Counted from the first letter of the stretch, positions 19,940-29,449 are shown. The stretch is DNA of 64,000 nucleotides from Cyanophora paradoxa (GCA_004431415.1 QPMI01000024.1:1-64000); one strand, 5' to 3'. Program-made: numbers and translations. The notes: generated by a model from the letters alone, not told the origin.

Positions 19940-20450
19940 CCCGCGCGAGAGACGCTCCTGTCAAGGGAGGCCGCACGGACGCACGCGCAAGGCCGCTATG
20001 GGTGCGGAAAGAAGGCCTCCGGCGCACCTTTTCGAGCGCCACGTGCCACGCTTCCACGCCGACAGCACTTTGACCGCTTGCCACGCCGACAGCACTTGGA
20101 CGCTAGCAGAACACAGCTCCAGATCCTGCGCTCCGGAAACCGCGACTTCGCCCCGGCAAGTTTGCCCCGGCGACTTTGCCCCGGCGACTTTGCCCGGGGG
20201 AACTACTCGCAGGGGGGTACCCGTCCGACCACCGCACCAGCAAGGCTCCAACGGCGGCACCCGGCGGTCGGAGAACTAGCTAGAGCACGCGATCTAGCTA
20301 GCTAGAGGCGTTAGCACCGCCGGCTACCTCGGCGGCGCTCGGTCTGAGCGTTCGGTACGCAACCATTGGCAGCCATCGGTCTCAAGAGCACCGATGTGGC
20401 AGCCGTACTTCGGTTGTAACGTAGCTGAAATCAATGCTTACCGCATTCAA
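19940..20450 (+). repeat. orphan 5' module
   Basis: A full 5' module (GAGAGACGCTCCTGTCAAGG through GGCGACTTTGCCCC units and GCTAGCTAGAGGCGTTAGC to AATGCTTACCGCATTC) with no family gene after it: at 20,450, where copy E has its start, the sequence changes to unrelated DNA. Also faces copy H (minus) on its left, so it may act as that copy's promoter. The break marks the left side of the virus-like block. Confidence 0.5.
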
Positions 20451-20865
20451 AGCGCTGTGCGCTGCGCCCCAGCTCATAATGGTCGGGCCTGGGTGAAGTT
20501 GGCCGAGGTCGGGCCGCCCAACAACCTCCCTTAAAAGCTGCAAATCGTCTCTAAACGACCTTTTAGAACACTTGAACCAGTCAAGGCAGCCCGCATGCGT
20601 CGCTCTCTTGACGAGTTGTGCTCGCATCCACGACGGACCACAGAAGCTACCGGGCCATCGGCGCTCAATGGATCCCATGCACTTATGCCTAGCTAAGCAC
20701 ATTTAGCACGGCAGCAGTGCTCCCCCGCGCGGCTTTCCTAGGTGGGGTAAAGACAGGTGTGGTAAAGTCAGCCCTAAGTGAGTGAAGTTGCAAGTTTACC
20801 ATGTGGTAAACTTAATTCCTGGCTCCCAGTGCAACTCGCGCCTCGAAATTCCCGGTACCTTCCGC

Positions 20866-21857
20866 ATGCAGGATTGGTGGGAGGCCGAGGCCTTCAGGAA
20901 TTACGGGGCCTTCATAGACAACGGGATTAATTCGCAGAGCCCCAAGGCCAACTGGCTGGTACCCAAGGCGTACGTCGATAAATTGGTGGACAGGCCTGCA
21001 GCCCCTTACACCAAAAAGATCGCCAAAGGCATCGAGTACTGGGCACCCGAGCCAGGCCAGCCCGTGTTTGCATCGCAGAACTACGAGTGGCACATGGCGC
21101 CGGGGGCGAGCCAGGCCGTCAGCACCGTGGGCGTTGCCGTACCGCAGCTGGCGGCCGTGGCGCATACAGGAGAGTACCAAGATCTAAAAGGGAGGCCGAT
21201 GATACCGACAATTCCAGCAACTTGGGCGTGGGTAACATCACGGGGAAGCCGAGCACGTACCCCCACGCAGATCACCAGCACACCATCTCAGAAATCAGCG
21301 ACTGGACGGCCCCGGACTTGTCAGGCGTCACCGTGGACTGGGAAACTCAAGTTACGGGGAAGCCTCTCACCTTCCCCCCCTCGACTCACAGTCACAACGT
21401 GGACTGGGAGACTCAAGTTACGGGGAAGCCTCTCACCTTCCCCCCCTCTACGCACAGTCACACAGAGTACTCGCTCACCGGCCACGGGCACAGAAACGTG
21501 AACATGGACGCTTACATTCAACACGGCACTTTCTTTCACACGTACTCCGCGAACACGGCTTTCGATCTCAACACAACATACATTGTCACGTTCAACATGA
21601 GTTTCCCGGAAGCGTACGACGCAGGTGGTGGCTTGTTACCTGTATGGCCCCAGCCAGGGGGGAACCCACCGCCAAACGTAACAGTTACCCCATCCATAAA
21701 ACTTGGAGTGGATGTCGACATGACAGTGAACGTCTACGACGTCACCTACACCGGATTTGTCGTCAGAGTGAGGTTCAGGCCCACGATGTCAGAAACGATC
21801 ATCGAATCTAAACGGCTCACGATCTACTGGATGGCAGCGGGCAAGCTGCTTATGTAA
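20866..21857 (+). CDS. tail-fibre-like protein, one frameshift
   Basis: From the ATG at 20866 (MQDWWEAEAFRNYGAFIDNG) the frame gives VAHTGEYQDLKGRPMIPTI, the collagen-like/tail-fibre signature seen in phage fibres. Just after it, near 21,195-21,215, the protein-like frame shifts by one: NSSNLGVGNITGKPSTYPHA, then two 22-residue direct repeats (66-bp period, 21,333 and 21,399) with VDWETQVTGKPLTFPPSTHS, a His-rich link and a beta-rich C-terminal domain ending YWMAAGKLLM at 21,857. About 330 residues combined. Role by family: a fibre that contacts the host surface. The frameshift suggests either decay after integration or a sequencing error. Start: earlier GTG at 20,782 is unlikely in a eukaryote. 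Confidence 0.55.
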
Positions 21858-21881
21858 TCGATTTTCTGATGCAATCCAAAA

Positions 21882-22946
21882 ATGTCAGTTGCTGTTCCTT
21901 TGTTCACCTACGCTGCCAGCGTGAATCACAAGGGCGATCACACGATTAAGGAGACCACCCTCGGAAACCAGGCCACCGAGGCCCCCTACAACGCCACGGC
22001 CGTCCCCTTCTCCGAGGCCGATCTCGTGCGAGTCGGCGAGCTGCGCTGCGATAAGATGCGCACGCGGGAGGGCGGATCGGCCGTGCCGGGGCGCGTGAAG
22101 ACGCAGAGGCTCACCGTCACGAACGGCTCCTGGGACGGGAGTGGTCACACCACAAACGCCCTAACCTTTAACGGAGCTGCGGATGGAGAGGGGAACGCAG
22201 CGCTGTACGTGCAGGGGGGCGGGGCAAACGTGGTGGGTGGGCTAAGAGTGAACGGAAATGCATCGGTAGCAGGTACAGTAGCACTGGACAACAGCGTCTA
22301 CATACACGGGACAACTCCGACCATTGCAGGCGGTGGCGGCGGCTTAAATCTAAAGTACGGTGACTCGGATCGGCTGTTGTGCGGGACTGAAGGTGTCGGT
22401 ATAACGGGTAAACTATTCGCCTCAACCGTCGAAGGCCCTTCTGGCGGCCTGTCTATGCAAAACACTACAATAATCGATTGTGGGAGTGTCACCGCTGGCC
22501 TAACCTTGAAATACAATGGCGGCGATCGACTGCTGTGCGGAACCGTCGGCGTGGGTATAACGGGTCAGCTCATCGTCTCATCGCTCACAGGCGACGGAAA
22601 CAGGGCCGTTTATTCCAATGCCAGTGGTAACCTTACAAACTCCTCGAGCGATCGCCGCCTGAAAGCAAATATCACCAGCCTGGCAAACATTCTCCCTCTT
22701 TTACTGCAGTTGAACCCTGTGTCCTTTAATTGGATCAACACAACCTCCGGGGGCTCGAAAATTGATTACGGTCTCATTGCACAGGAAGTTCAAGGTGTCT
22801 TGCCGAACCTTGTTTTTGAAAACGCGGATGGATTTTTGGGGGTAAACTATGACAGGCTTATTTCCTTGACGCTGAAAGCAGTACAAGAACTTGCACAGGA
22901 AGTTCAAACACTCAAAGACCAGGTAGCCGCTTTGCAGAACCAATAA
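21882..22946 (+). CDS. fibre protein with C-terminal peptidase S74 chaperone domain
   Basis: 354 residues, intact, 24 bp after the previous gene. N-terminal part is beta-rich with Gly/Asn repeats (TLKYNGGDRLLCGTVGVGIT and a similar earlier copy). Residues about 250-354 form an intramolecular chaperone auto-processing domain: SSDRRLKANI is the Ser/Lys self-cleavage block, followed by LLLQLNPVSFNW, DYGLIAQEVQGVLPNLV, GVNYDRLISLTLKAVQELAQ and a C-terminal coiled coil. In phages and large DNA viruses these domains trimerise a fibre and then cleave themselves off before the Ser. Strong evidence that this block is virus-derived. Confidence 0.85.
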   Translation: MSVAVPLFTYAASVNHKGDHTIKETTLGNQATEAPYNATAVPFSEADLVRVGELRCDKMRTREGGSAVPGRVKTQRLTVTNGSWDGSGHTTNALTFNGAADGEGNAALYVQGGGANVVGGLRVNGNASVAGTVALDNSVYIHGTTPTIAGGGGGLNLKYGDSDRLLCGTEGVGITGKLFASTVEGPSGGLSMQNTTIIDCGSVTAGLTLKYNGGDRLLCGTVGVGITGQLIVSSLTGDGNRAVYSNASGNLTNSSSDRRLKANITSLANILPLLLQLNPVSFNWINTTSGGSKIDYGLIAQEVQGVLPNLVFENADGFLGVNYDRLISLTLKAVQELAQEVQTLKDQVAALQNQ

Positions 22947-22956
22947 CAAATGGATA

Positions 22957-24653
22957 TCAGACCGCCGAGATCACTATGCGACCGTGGCCGCCATCGCTGA
23001 ACGTTGACCCACCATTCCCACCCCTGCCAATGCCAGCAACGTAGTGGGGACTGTCGCTGTTTCCTGCCGTTTGCCCTGACCCGGGGTAGGTCGTAGCGTT
23101 CGTCAAGTTGCCAATGTAGCTCGAGCCGCCGCCACCTCCAAACATTCTTGCTAACGGGGCCTCAGGCACTCCGCTCTTGCTGGACCCAGAACCCCCACCG
23201 AAGTAACCGCCGCCGCCCCCAGCGCCCCACCTCCAGCCGTTTGGATCAGGGCCGGGCTCACCACCTTGGCGTAAAGTTCCTGGGTTGCTGGGCCTGGCCC
23301 CTGTTGCTACAACACCGGCTCCACCAGAGGATTGAGTGCCTCCTTGAGCTGGCACCTCACTGGCTAAGCCAACCGGTTCAGCAGAACCACCGGTCAGCCC
23401 CCCGCCTACTCCTCCGCCTCCGGATGAATCGCATGTACCCCCACCCCCACCCCCGGCAACGACCAAATCGGTCCCAGAAATGCGCTGGATCGCAGAACGC
23501 CCACCACCGGCACCGTTTTTGTATTCCGGGTCGATGCTATGACTCCAGCCCCTTCCGCCCCCTCCGTAGACAGTAGCAGTGGCAGTCCCCGATACACCTT
23601 TCGGACCACCGCATCCAACGACAAGGATGAGCGTTTCCCCCGAGGACACGGCCAGTGTACCAACGACACAAGCACCCGCGCCCCCGCGGACCCCCGAACC
23701 AGCACGCTCTCCGCCTCCACCCCCGGCTGCCCACATGATGACACGAATGGCCATAGTCCCTGTCGGTACGACCCAGGTCTGGGGAGCTCCGGTGTAGGAG
23801 AATGTAGCCAGAACAGGAGCGGTTGCAGTAGTTGCGCTTGTTGACGACGATGGGGGGCCTTCCTCGCCAATCTGATTGACACCCTTGACGATGTAAGTGT
23901 AAGTGGTTTCATAGGCTGTTGTTGTATCCGAATACGGGCTGCTGGTGTCGTTCGCAAGGAAAACGCCGTCCCTGTAGATGTTGTAGGAGACGGTGACGCC
24001 CATCGCCGGCGCGGACCACGCAAGCACCACAGGCTGGGCTGCCCCGCCGTTGGAGTTGCAGTGAGCCCGGTGGGCGCCCCCGGGTCCGTTGTGACGTAGA
24101 CTGTAATGCCCTTCGGCCCCTCGCCCCCCGAGTTCGTCGCGGAGACCTGGAACTCGTACCCCGTACCCCAGATCGTGGTCGCGTCGCTGTAGGAGTTGGT
24201 CGCGGAGGTTGCGAGGTAGGCCCCGCCCCTGTAGATCTTGTACCCCGTCGCTCCCATGGACGCCGTCCAGGTGAGGCTCACAGGCTGCTGCTGGTCGTTG
24301 GGCGCGCTCGCAATCACGTTCGTGGGCGCGTTCGGTACCGTCCAGGCCAATATCGGGTCGGACTTTTCGTACTCGATGCCGCCCACAACGGGTGCTACCT
24401 GGTAGGAGTACTGCGTGCCGCGCACCAGGGAGTTGCTGTCGTCCGTGTACGAGGTCGATAGCGCATTGTTTGCGATGCCGTTAAATGCACCATCCCTGTA
24501 AATGCGAATCTCGTCGACGGGGTCCACGAAGGCCTCCCAGTTGATGGTGACAACCACAGTGGGGAGGGGTACGGACTGCGATGTGGGGCCTCCCCCCGCA
24601 ATGAAATCGCCGTAGGTTTGGGAGGTGGAGGATGTGAGCGACGTGGGCATCAT
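22957..24653 (-). CDS. fibronectin III repeats plus glycine-rich domain, one frameshift
   Basis: Begins at the ATG 24653. Three fibronectin type III-like modules: INWEAFVDPVDEIRIYRDGA, VSLTWTASMGATGYKIYRGG and VLAWSAPAMGVTVSYNIYRD, each with the Trp and the Tyr-x-Ile-Tyr-Arg strand. The join between the second and third needs one base near 24,035-24,050. After them comes a glycine-rich domain (FSYTGAPQTWVVPTGTMAIR, AAGGGGGERAGSGVRGGAG, then many Gly-Gly runs) like glycine-rich fibre/adhesin domains, ending at 22,957. About 560 residues. Likely a surface or fibre protein of the virus-like block; it converges with the S74 gene, 10 bp apart. Confidence 0.6.
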
Positions 24654-24701
24654 GATACTGACAATGGGGCACCGCGATCTTCATATGTCCCCCCGAGTCG
24701 G

Positions 24702-24977
24702 TCAGATCCGGTAGGAGAAGACCGTGTAGAGGTAGAGGCGACCAGGGAGTAGGTTGGAGTTCGTGAATGGTGAAGTGACATTACTGAAAATGATAGGGGT
24801 GCCCGTTATACTTCCAACCGTGCGACTCACACCATAGCCTTCCGCTTCAGCGGCAGGGGACCACACAATCAAAGCCGCAAACTGACCAGGCACGCGCGTA
24901 ACCGACACGTTCTGTGGGGGTCCAAGGGGACGTGGCCCTCTCCGCCTCATCAACACAATGCGCTTCACCCTCCTCAT
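24702..24977 (-). CDS. small fibronectin III-like protein
   Basis: 91 residues from the ATG at 24977 (MRRVKRIVLMRRRGPRPLGP). A basic N-terminus leads into a single FN3-like module: PPQNVSVTRVPGQFAALIVW, EGYGVSRTVG, NLLPGRLYLYTVFSYRI. A longer frame starts at 25,088 but overlaps the next gene's start, so the inner ATG is chosen. Divergent from the gene at 25,015 with 37 bp between. Confidence 0.5.
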   Translation of the reverse strand: MRRVKRIVLMRRRGPRPLGPPQNVSVTRVPGQFAALIVWSPAAEAEGYGVSRTVGSITGTPIIFSNVTSPFTNSNLLPGRLYLYTVFSYRI

Positions 24978-25014
24978 TTCCCCCAAGTCCGAAAAAATAT
25001 CTGCCCCGGTGTAA

Positions 25015-25695
25015 ATGACTTCCAACTGGTACCAGACCCTCAAAGGTGATCTGGATGTTGGTACCAACGCCAAGGATTTCGCACGCATCTCCTCTGGCAG
25101 CTACGTGGACGTCTTCCTGCAGAATCCCGTCGTGATTCAGGTCGTTCAGAACGCCTACGCCACGCCCAAGATCTACTCCTACCAGCTCTTCTTCGACCCT
25201 TCCAGCCTCAGCGCAGAGGTCATTGAGCTGCTGCACGAATCCGGCCTCGTGAAAAAGGTGGCGCCTGCCACGGCCACGGCCAACGTCTTGCGCTGTCTCG
25301 AGGTAAAGTTCAGGGAGACGGGGTACGGCCCCACCGTGAACCAGTACACCAGTACCGATCTGCCGGGTACGGGTGCGTACACGGCGCGGGGTACGCTCAA
25401 GGGCGACGTACTCTTCACAAAATTCAATCCAAGTCCCGCCACCCTGGGGGCCCTCTACACGGGCGGCAACCCGCGCGAATCGAATCTGCCCCGCTTCCCC
25501 TTCACCTTTTTCAAGTTCCAGGTCTTCCCCCTTCCCTACGCCGCCGACCAGCCCCACTTCAGCACGGGCGCCAGCCTCTGCGCGGAGCTGCGCGAGTGCT
25601 CGATTTCCTACAGGCACACCACGGGCTCCGACGCCGTGCAGCCCGCGGCCCGCATCTCGGGCATCGGCAACGACATCGCCCTCCTCTACGGATAA
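25015..25695 (+). CDS. virus-like structural protein of unknown family, paralogue 1
   Basis: 226 residues, intact, intronless. No recognised domain. It is homologous to the next gene over its first half: QNPVVIQVVQNAYATP with YSYQLFFDPSSLSAEVIELL and SGLVKKVAP here, against QNPVMLRVTSNDFENP with VYVYFDIDSGVSADEAEALW and SGLLKKIEP there, and both have an LE-x-KF strand and LFTKF later. Beta-rich with a conserved helix, which fits a capsid, tube or matrix protein. Placement among fibre genes supports a structural role; this is inference. Confidence 0.6.
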   Translation: MTSNWYQTLKGDLDVGTNAKDFARISSGSYVDVFLQNPVVIQVVQNAYATPKIYSYQLFFDPSSLSAEVIELLHESGLVKKVAPATATANVLRCLEVKFRETGYGPTVNQYTSTDLPGTGAYTARGTLKGDVLFTKFNPSPATLGALYTGGNPRESNLPRFPFTFFKFQVFPLPYAADQPHFSTGASLCAELRECSISYRHTTGSDAVQPAARISGIGNDIALLYG

Positions 25696-25718
25696 TCTTT
25701 CTCATTTGAGGTCGCAAA

Positions 25719-26519
25719 ATGCCTGCTACTTCGAGCACCATCGTGAAAACCGTGGCTGCTTCCTCGATCGTCCCCGATTTCTACGGCAACGCCACATACG
25801 CGGCCAACGCAGGGACCGACAAGGTTGAGTGGGACGGAAGCTATGCCACCACGCTGACCGTGAAGGTCCAGAATCCCGTCATGCTGCGTGTCACCTCCAA
25901 CGATTTCGAGAACCCCGCCTCCTGCTCCGTGTACGTGTACTTTGACATCGACTCGGGCGTGAGCGCGGACGAGGCCGAGGCCCTCTGGCTCTCCGGCCTC
26001 CTGAAAAAGATAGAGCCCTCCGTCCCCGACAGGCCCGCGATCCGCGTGCTTGAGCTGAAGTTCACCGCCAATACTGCCCTCACCCGCACCTTTAACGGAG
26101 GCTCCAAGACCCACATAGACGGCGCCGCCATCGATGCCACTCACAAGACCACGCAGGCCGTCCCCTTCGAGATGTACAACCTCTGGAAGATGACGGCAAA
26201 GGAGATGATGACGAATGCCACCACGGCCGGAGCATCGGGTACCGATTTTTCCTACGGCTCCTCGAATCCCCGTACCCAGGTCTGGCCCCGGCTCCTCTTC
26301 ACGAAATTCACTTTCCGTCTGTTCAACAACATCGCCGGAATGCCCACATCAGGGATGGTCGTGGGCTCTACCCTCATGGCCGAACTAATCGAGGCAGAGG
26401 CGGACTACACGACTGCGACTACCAACTCGACAGCGCCAGGCGCCGGGGCCGAAGTCTACGTATCCTGGGCCACGATCGGTCGCGAGTACGACACTAAGAT
26501 TCACACCACTAGCGTCTAG
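25719..26519 (+). CDS. virus-like structural protein of unknown family, paralogue 2
   Basis: 266 residues, intact, 23 bp after paralogue 1. Starts MPATSSTIVKTVAASSIVPD, with WDGSYATTLTVKVQNPVMLR, the conserved SGLLKKIEPS, and WPRLLFTKFTFRLFNNIAG. Longer C-terminus than paralogue 1 (Ala/Thr-rich, ending TKIHTTSV). The stop overlaps the 3' end of the HNH gene by 11 bp in convergent orientation. Confidence 0.6.
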   Translation: MPATSSTIVKTVAASSIVPDFYGNATYAANAGTDKVEWDGSYATTLTVKVQNPVMLRVTSNDFENPASCSVYVYFDIDSGVSADEAEALWLSGLLKKIEPSVPDRPAIRVLELKFTANTALTRTFNGGSKTHIDGAAIDATHKTTQAVPFEMYNLWKMTAKEMMTNATTAGASGTDFSYGSSNPRTQVWPRLLFTKFTFRLFNNIAGMPTSGMVVGSTLMAELIEAEADYTTATTNSTAPGAGAEVYVSWATIGREYDTKIHTTSV

Positions 26520-26874
26520 ACTGGCTAAGCTGCATTAGTGCCTGCGCCGCCTCCATCATCTCCCGAATCTCCTCGCTCTTCTCCTGTAAATTGGCGTACC
26601 CCCTCCTCTTCTTGCGAATCTCCGACATTGATGCCCAGCGCAGGTTCTCCCTCCTGTAGTCCAGCGGGTTGCCGTTGATGTGTTCCACGTAGCGTCCACG
26701 TGGCGACTTCCCGAGGATCAGTTGGGAGAGGTAGTGCTTGCGCCCTCCGAATGTCTTGCTCACCCTGTCCCTGTCCACTCGCCAGGGAAACTCCAAGGCA
26801 CTCGGGGGTACGTCCGAGTTGACCAGGACGTTGTAGGCGACGTCTTGTGAGTCGGTGCACCGGAGCAGGGCCAT
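26509..26874 (-). CDS. HNH endonuclease
   Basis: 121 residues from the ATG at 26874. YLSQLILGKSPRGRYVEHIN then GNPLDYRRENLRWAS is the classic HNH motif of homing-type endonucleases (His-Ile-Asn-Gly-Asn-x-x-Asp-x-Arg-x-x-Asn-Leu). A basic helix (MSEIRKKRRGYA) and an acidic helix follow. Such genes are common in phages and giant algal viruses as selfish or DNA-cleaving enzymes. It reads away from a G-rich heptamer array 25 bp upstream of its start. Confidence 0.8.
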   Translation of the reverse strand: MALLRCTDSQDVAYNVLVNSDVPPSALEFPWRVDRDRVSKTFGGRKHYLSQLILGKSPRGRYVEHINGNPLDYRRENLRWASMSEIRKKRRGYANLQEKSEEIREMMEAAQALMQLSQSRR

Positions 26875-26898
26875 TTTGCCCTAGGTTCAGAAAAACCT

Positions 26899-26943
26899 GG
26901 GACTTGGGACTTGGGACTTGGGACTTGGGACTTGGGACTTGGG
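26899..26943 (+). repeat. heptamer array GGGACTT, six units
   Basis: Six tandem GGGACTT units followed by GGGAAGAGTT. Four or more GGG runs with 4-nt loops could form a G-quadruplex on the plus strand. Located just upstream of the HNH start codon. Confidence 0.85.
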
Positions 26944-26944
26944 A

Positions 26945-27475
26945 AGAGTTGAAACCCAGGTCCCGGCCCAGACTTTCTCCAGGATCAGAAATTTGTCAGA
27001 CAAGTCAGGTGAGTTTTTCTACCGACTTTTTTACTCCTACCACCCCTCATACTCTTTTTTACTCGTAGTCTTTTTTACTCGTATCCCATCTCGTACCCTC
27101 CTTCTCTCGACATCTCACACGAAAACTCCTACCCCTCTTCACATCCGTTTTCGGTTGCATACTCTCGTGAGCTTTCATGTCCAGTATCATGCTACAAGTC
27201 GTACACCAGTTCAGACTTTACCTCGCTTGAAATCTCACCTGGAATGTCACCAGAAACGTCATATGCAGATTTCTGTACCCCTCTACATGTCTGCCCGGTG
27301 GTTAGGGACTTGGCGCGGCAAACTCTCAGATCCAGAGAGATTCTGGCCCCAGACCCTGAGTCTAACTCTTCCCAAGTCCCAAGTCCCAAGTCCCAAGTCC
27401 CAGGATCGCGCCAAGTCATAACTGAATAGTCGGCCAATTTTTACAAGTATGTACAATGGAATGACGCAATACTAT
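26945..27475. other. spacer between HNH gene and the 27.5-kb gene
   Basis: No gene recognised. It contains pyrimidine-rich stretches at 27,005-27,130 (TTTTTTACTCGTA type repeats, three times ACTC/TTTTTACTC) and is bounded by inverted heptamer arrays, with a conserved box (AACTCTTCCCAAGTCCC and its complement) at each edge. Confidence 0.4.
27371..27403 (-). repeat. heptamer array (AAGTCCC on plus strand), four to five units
   Basis: Inverted relative to the 26,899 array and preceded on the plus strand by the shared box TCTAACTCTTCCCAAGTCCC. Lies about 70 bp beyond the stop of the 27,476 gene. Confidence 0.85.
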
Positions 27476-28519
27476 TTACAGCATCTCAAAGTCAGAGTCA
27501 TCGTCATCGGAAACCAAGTCAATCGGGGCCTCGGGCGCCGACTTAAGGGGAATGCGGGGAAGGGCCTGCGCTGCCTGCACTAAGTCCTGCCGCTCCTGCT
27601 CGCGCTGCGCCGCCAAGGCCGCTGCCGCCTCTGCCTCGCGCTGCCGCTGTGCCTCGATGCGCGCCTTGAGCTCGGCTGCCTCCTTCTGCTTGCGCTCGGC
27701 AATCTTGGCCAACGTCATCTCGCGACGAAGAAGGCGCTCGTGACGCAACTTGCGCCGGAGTTCGGCCATTTCGCGCTTGGCGATGATGCGCTTCTCAATG
27801 GTCTTGACGTGCTGAGTCAGGCGCTCGGTGTAGTGTGACGTCACACGAGAACGGGCAATGCCAGCGCCGAGCTTCAAGTCCTTGGCGTTTTCCTTGGCGG
27901 GGTCCTTGACGCGCTCGGAGTTGTCGGTGAATGACGTAGTCTCCATGAACTTCTTCTTGACGATTGACTTGGTCTTGATAATGCGGCGCTTGCGAGTCGG
28001 GTTTTCGTTGTCGCCTTCAGAGTCAGAAGACGACTCAGAGTCGTATGGAATCGGCACGTCAAAGTCGATGAAGTCGTTGATGTCAGACTCGACGTCAGAG
28101 GCCTCGGACTTGGCGTCATCGGCGGGCTCGGGGGCGGGCTCGGCGACGGGCTGAGGGGCAGATGACGACGATGACGGAGGGGGGAAATTCGTGAAGACTT
28201 GAGGGGGATAGGCCCAGGCGAGCGTCTCGGCGGCAGACTCTGCGAAAAGCTTGGGGTCGCCCCAGCCAGTGGGAGTCTTGACCCAGCCGGGGACGGGGGG
28301 CACGTCGACGGGGGGCTCGGGCTTGGGCTCGGGCTTGGGTTGCTTGGACTTGGGCAGGATGGCGGGTACAAAGTTCAACTGGAGACTGCGGTTGTAGGTT
28401 TGGTAGAGGTACCCCAGCTTGCGGGCACGCTTCTCCATGGCAGGGGTAGGCCAAAGCCCGGACTTGTGCAGATCGCAGGCCTTGGCAAAGTCCTCGACAA
28501 GCTCAGAGGGAATCGACAT
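27476..28519 (-). CDS. charged coiled-coil protein of the virus-like block
   Basis: 347 residues from the ATG at 28519 (MSIPSELVEDFAKACDLHKS); an ATG 33 bp upstream is possible. Layout: N-terminal helical domain to about residue 60, a Pro/Lys/Glu linker (KPEPKPEPPVDVPPVPG), an acidic Ser/Asp/Glu tract (YDSESSSDSEGDNE), a basic patch (RKRRIIKTKSIVKKK), then a long coiled coil with RERLLRREM-type Arg/Glu/Ala repeats (residues about 225-320), and an acidic C-terminus (LVSDDDDSDFEML). No known family. A virion core or scaffold role would fit but is not shown. Confidence 0.55.
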   Translation of the reverse strand: MSIPSELVEDFAKACDLHKSGLWPTPAMEKRARKLGYLYQTYNRSLQLNFVPAILPKSKQPKPEPKPEPPVDVPPVPGWVKTPTGWGDPKLFAESAAETLAWAYPPQVFTNFPPPSSSSSAPQPVAEPAPEPADDAKSEASDVESDINDFIDFDVPIPYDSESSSDSEGDNENPTRKRRIIKTKSIVKKKFMETTSFTDNSERVKDPAKENAKDLKLGAGIARSRVTSHYTERLTQHVKTIEKRIIAKREMAELRRKLRHERLLRREMTLAKIAERKQKEAAELKARIEAQRQREAEAAAALAAQREQERQDLVQAAQALPRIPLKSAPEAPIDLVSDDDDSDFEML

Positions 28520-28539
28520 CTGCGCAAAGGGAAAAGAGA

Positions 28540-29286
28540 TCAGCGAAGGCAAAACGTGAGGTGACTGAGAGCGCGGACTTGTGAAAATTCGGAGAGGCAG
28601 GGTTTCCTTGGGCTGAGAGAAGGCGGCGAACCCGTTTCAAGAGTGAGCCAAAATGGCGGCGGACCACGGTTTTGTGGGCGAATTTTTTCCCGGGCTAGTT
28701 TGCAGCAGAAACGTTGCGAACTGGCCTGAAAAAAGCCAAATTTAGCGTTGGACCGAAGGCAGAAAAAGGGAGCCGGCCTGACGGAAATCGCCCGAGTGCG
28801 TCCGCCGAAGGTCGAGTCTCGGGCCGGGGGTACACCCTCAGGGGCCCCCCCTGGCCCCTCACCCTGGTAGTACCCTCTCAAAGGGATTTTCGAAGCCGTA
28901 CAATTCTTGGTAAGTCTCGTAATCCGGGCTGTACCCCTCACAATCTGCGGGAGCCCCATTGAAAGCCTCCGTCTATCCTCTCTCAATTCCCTGCGGAAAA
29001 GTCTACGGTCTTCTCGAGCTTCGCGCGTCACGCCAGCTGGGCGTGGTCTATGATTGTTAGGGTTGTCGTAGCCTGGCCCCACCAGCCTCACGAAATTTTC
29101 GCGTATGGCCTCGGGGAGACTCTGGAAACGGTTCGTTGCGTGGAACTCAATCCATTCATTGAATCGACGCGGATATTGACGGATGACTTCAAGCACGCCC
29201 TGTGTGTTGGGCTCTGGTGTTATGTCGGGAATGTCATGTCCTGTGAGGTGCCAACGCCAGAACTCGCGCAGCCTCTCGAATGCCAT
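28540..29286 (-). CDS. hypothetical protein of the virus-like block
   Basis: From the ATG at 29286: MAFERLREFWRWHLTGHDIP, then VIRQYPRRFNEWIEFHATNR, ENFVRLVGPGYDNPNNHRP and a basic REDRRLFRRELREDRRRL. The first 110 residues look like a real helical domain; the rest (to 28,540) is Pro/Gly/Arg-rich and may be read-through past a lost stop. Not recognised. Its upstream region has the longest heptamer array. Confidence 0.4.
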   Translation of the reverse strand: MAFERLREFWRWHLTGHDIPDITPEPNTQGVLEVIRQYPRRFNEWIEFHATNRFQSLPEAIRENFVRLVGPGYDNPNNHRPRPAGVTREAREDRRLFRRELREDRRRLSMGLPQIVRGTARITRLTKNCTASKIPLRGYYQGEGPGGAPEGVPPARDSTFGGRTRAISVRPAPFFCLRSNAKFGFFQASSQRFCCKLAREKIRPQNRGPPPFWLTLETGSPPSLSPRKPCLSEFSQVRALSHLTFCLR

Positions 29287-29383
29287 ATGCAACTCAAAGG
29301 GAAATCGTAATAGAGATTGCCTGACATTTTTCTCCCCTCCGAAAATTTCCCCGTTTTGAGTCCAGACTCTGATTCCAACTCTT

Positions 29384-29449
29384 CCCAAGTCCCAAGTCCC
29401 AAGTCCCAAGTCCCAAGTCCCAAGTCCCAAGTCCCAAGTCCCAAGTCCC
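29384..29449 (-). repeat. heptamer array (AAGTCCC on plus strand), nine units
   Basis: Longest of the three arrays, about 95 bp upstream of the ATG at 29,286, with the same flanking box ATTCCAACTCTTCCCAAGTC. Confidence 0.85.

Noticed and set aside
24847-25617. 256-codon minus-strand frame opposite the first structural paralogue
   Set aside because: Antisense of a clearly coding gene with a paralogue; no domain of its own.
26899-29449. CRISPR-like arrays
   Set aside because: The heptamers are contiguous with no spacers, and this is eukaryotic/viral DNA without cas genes.
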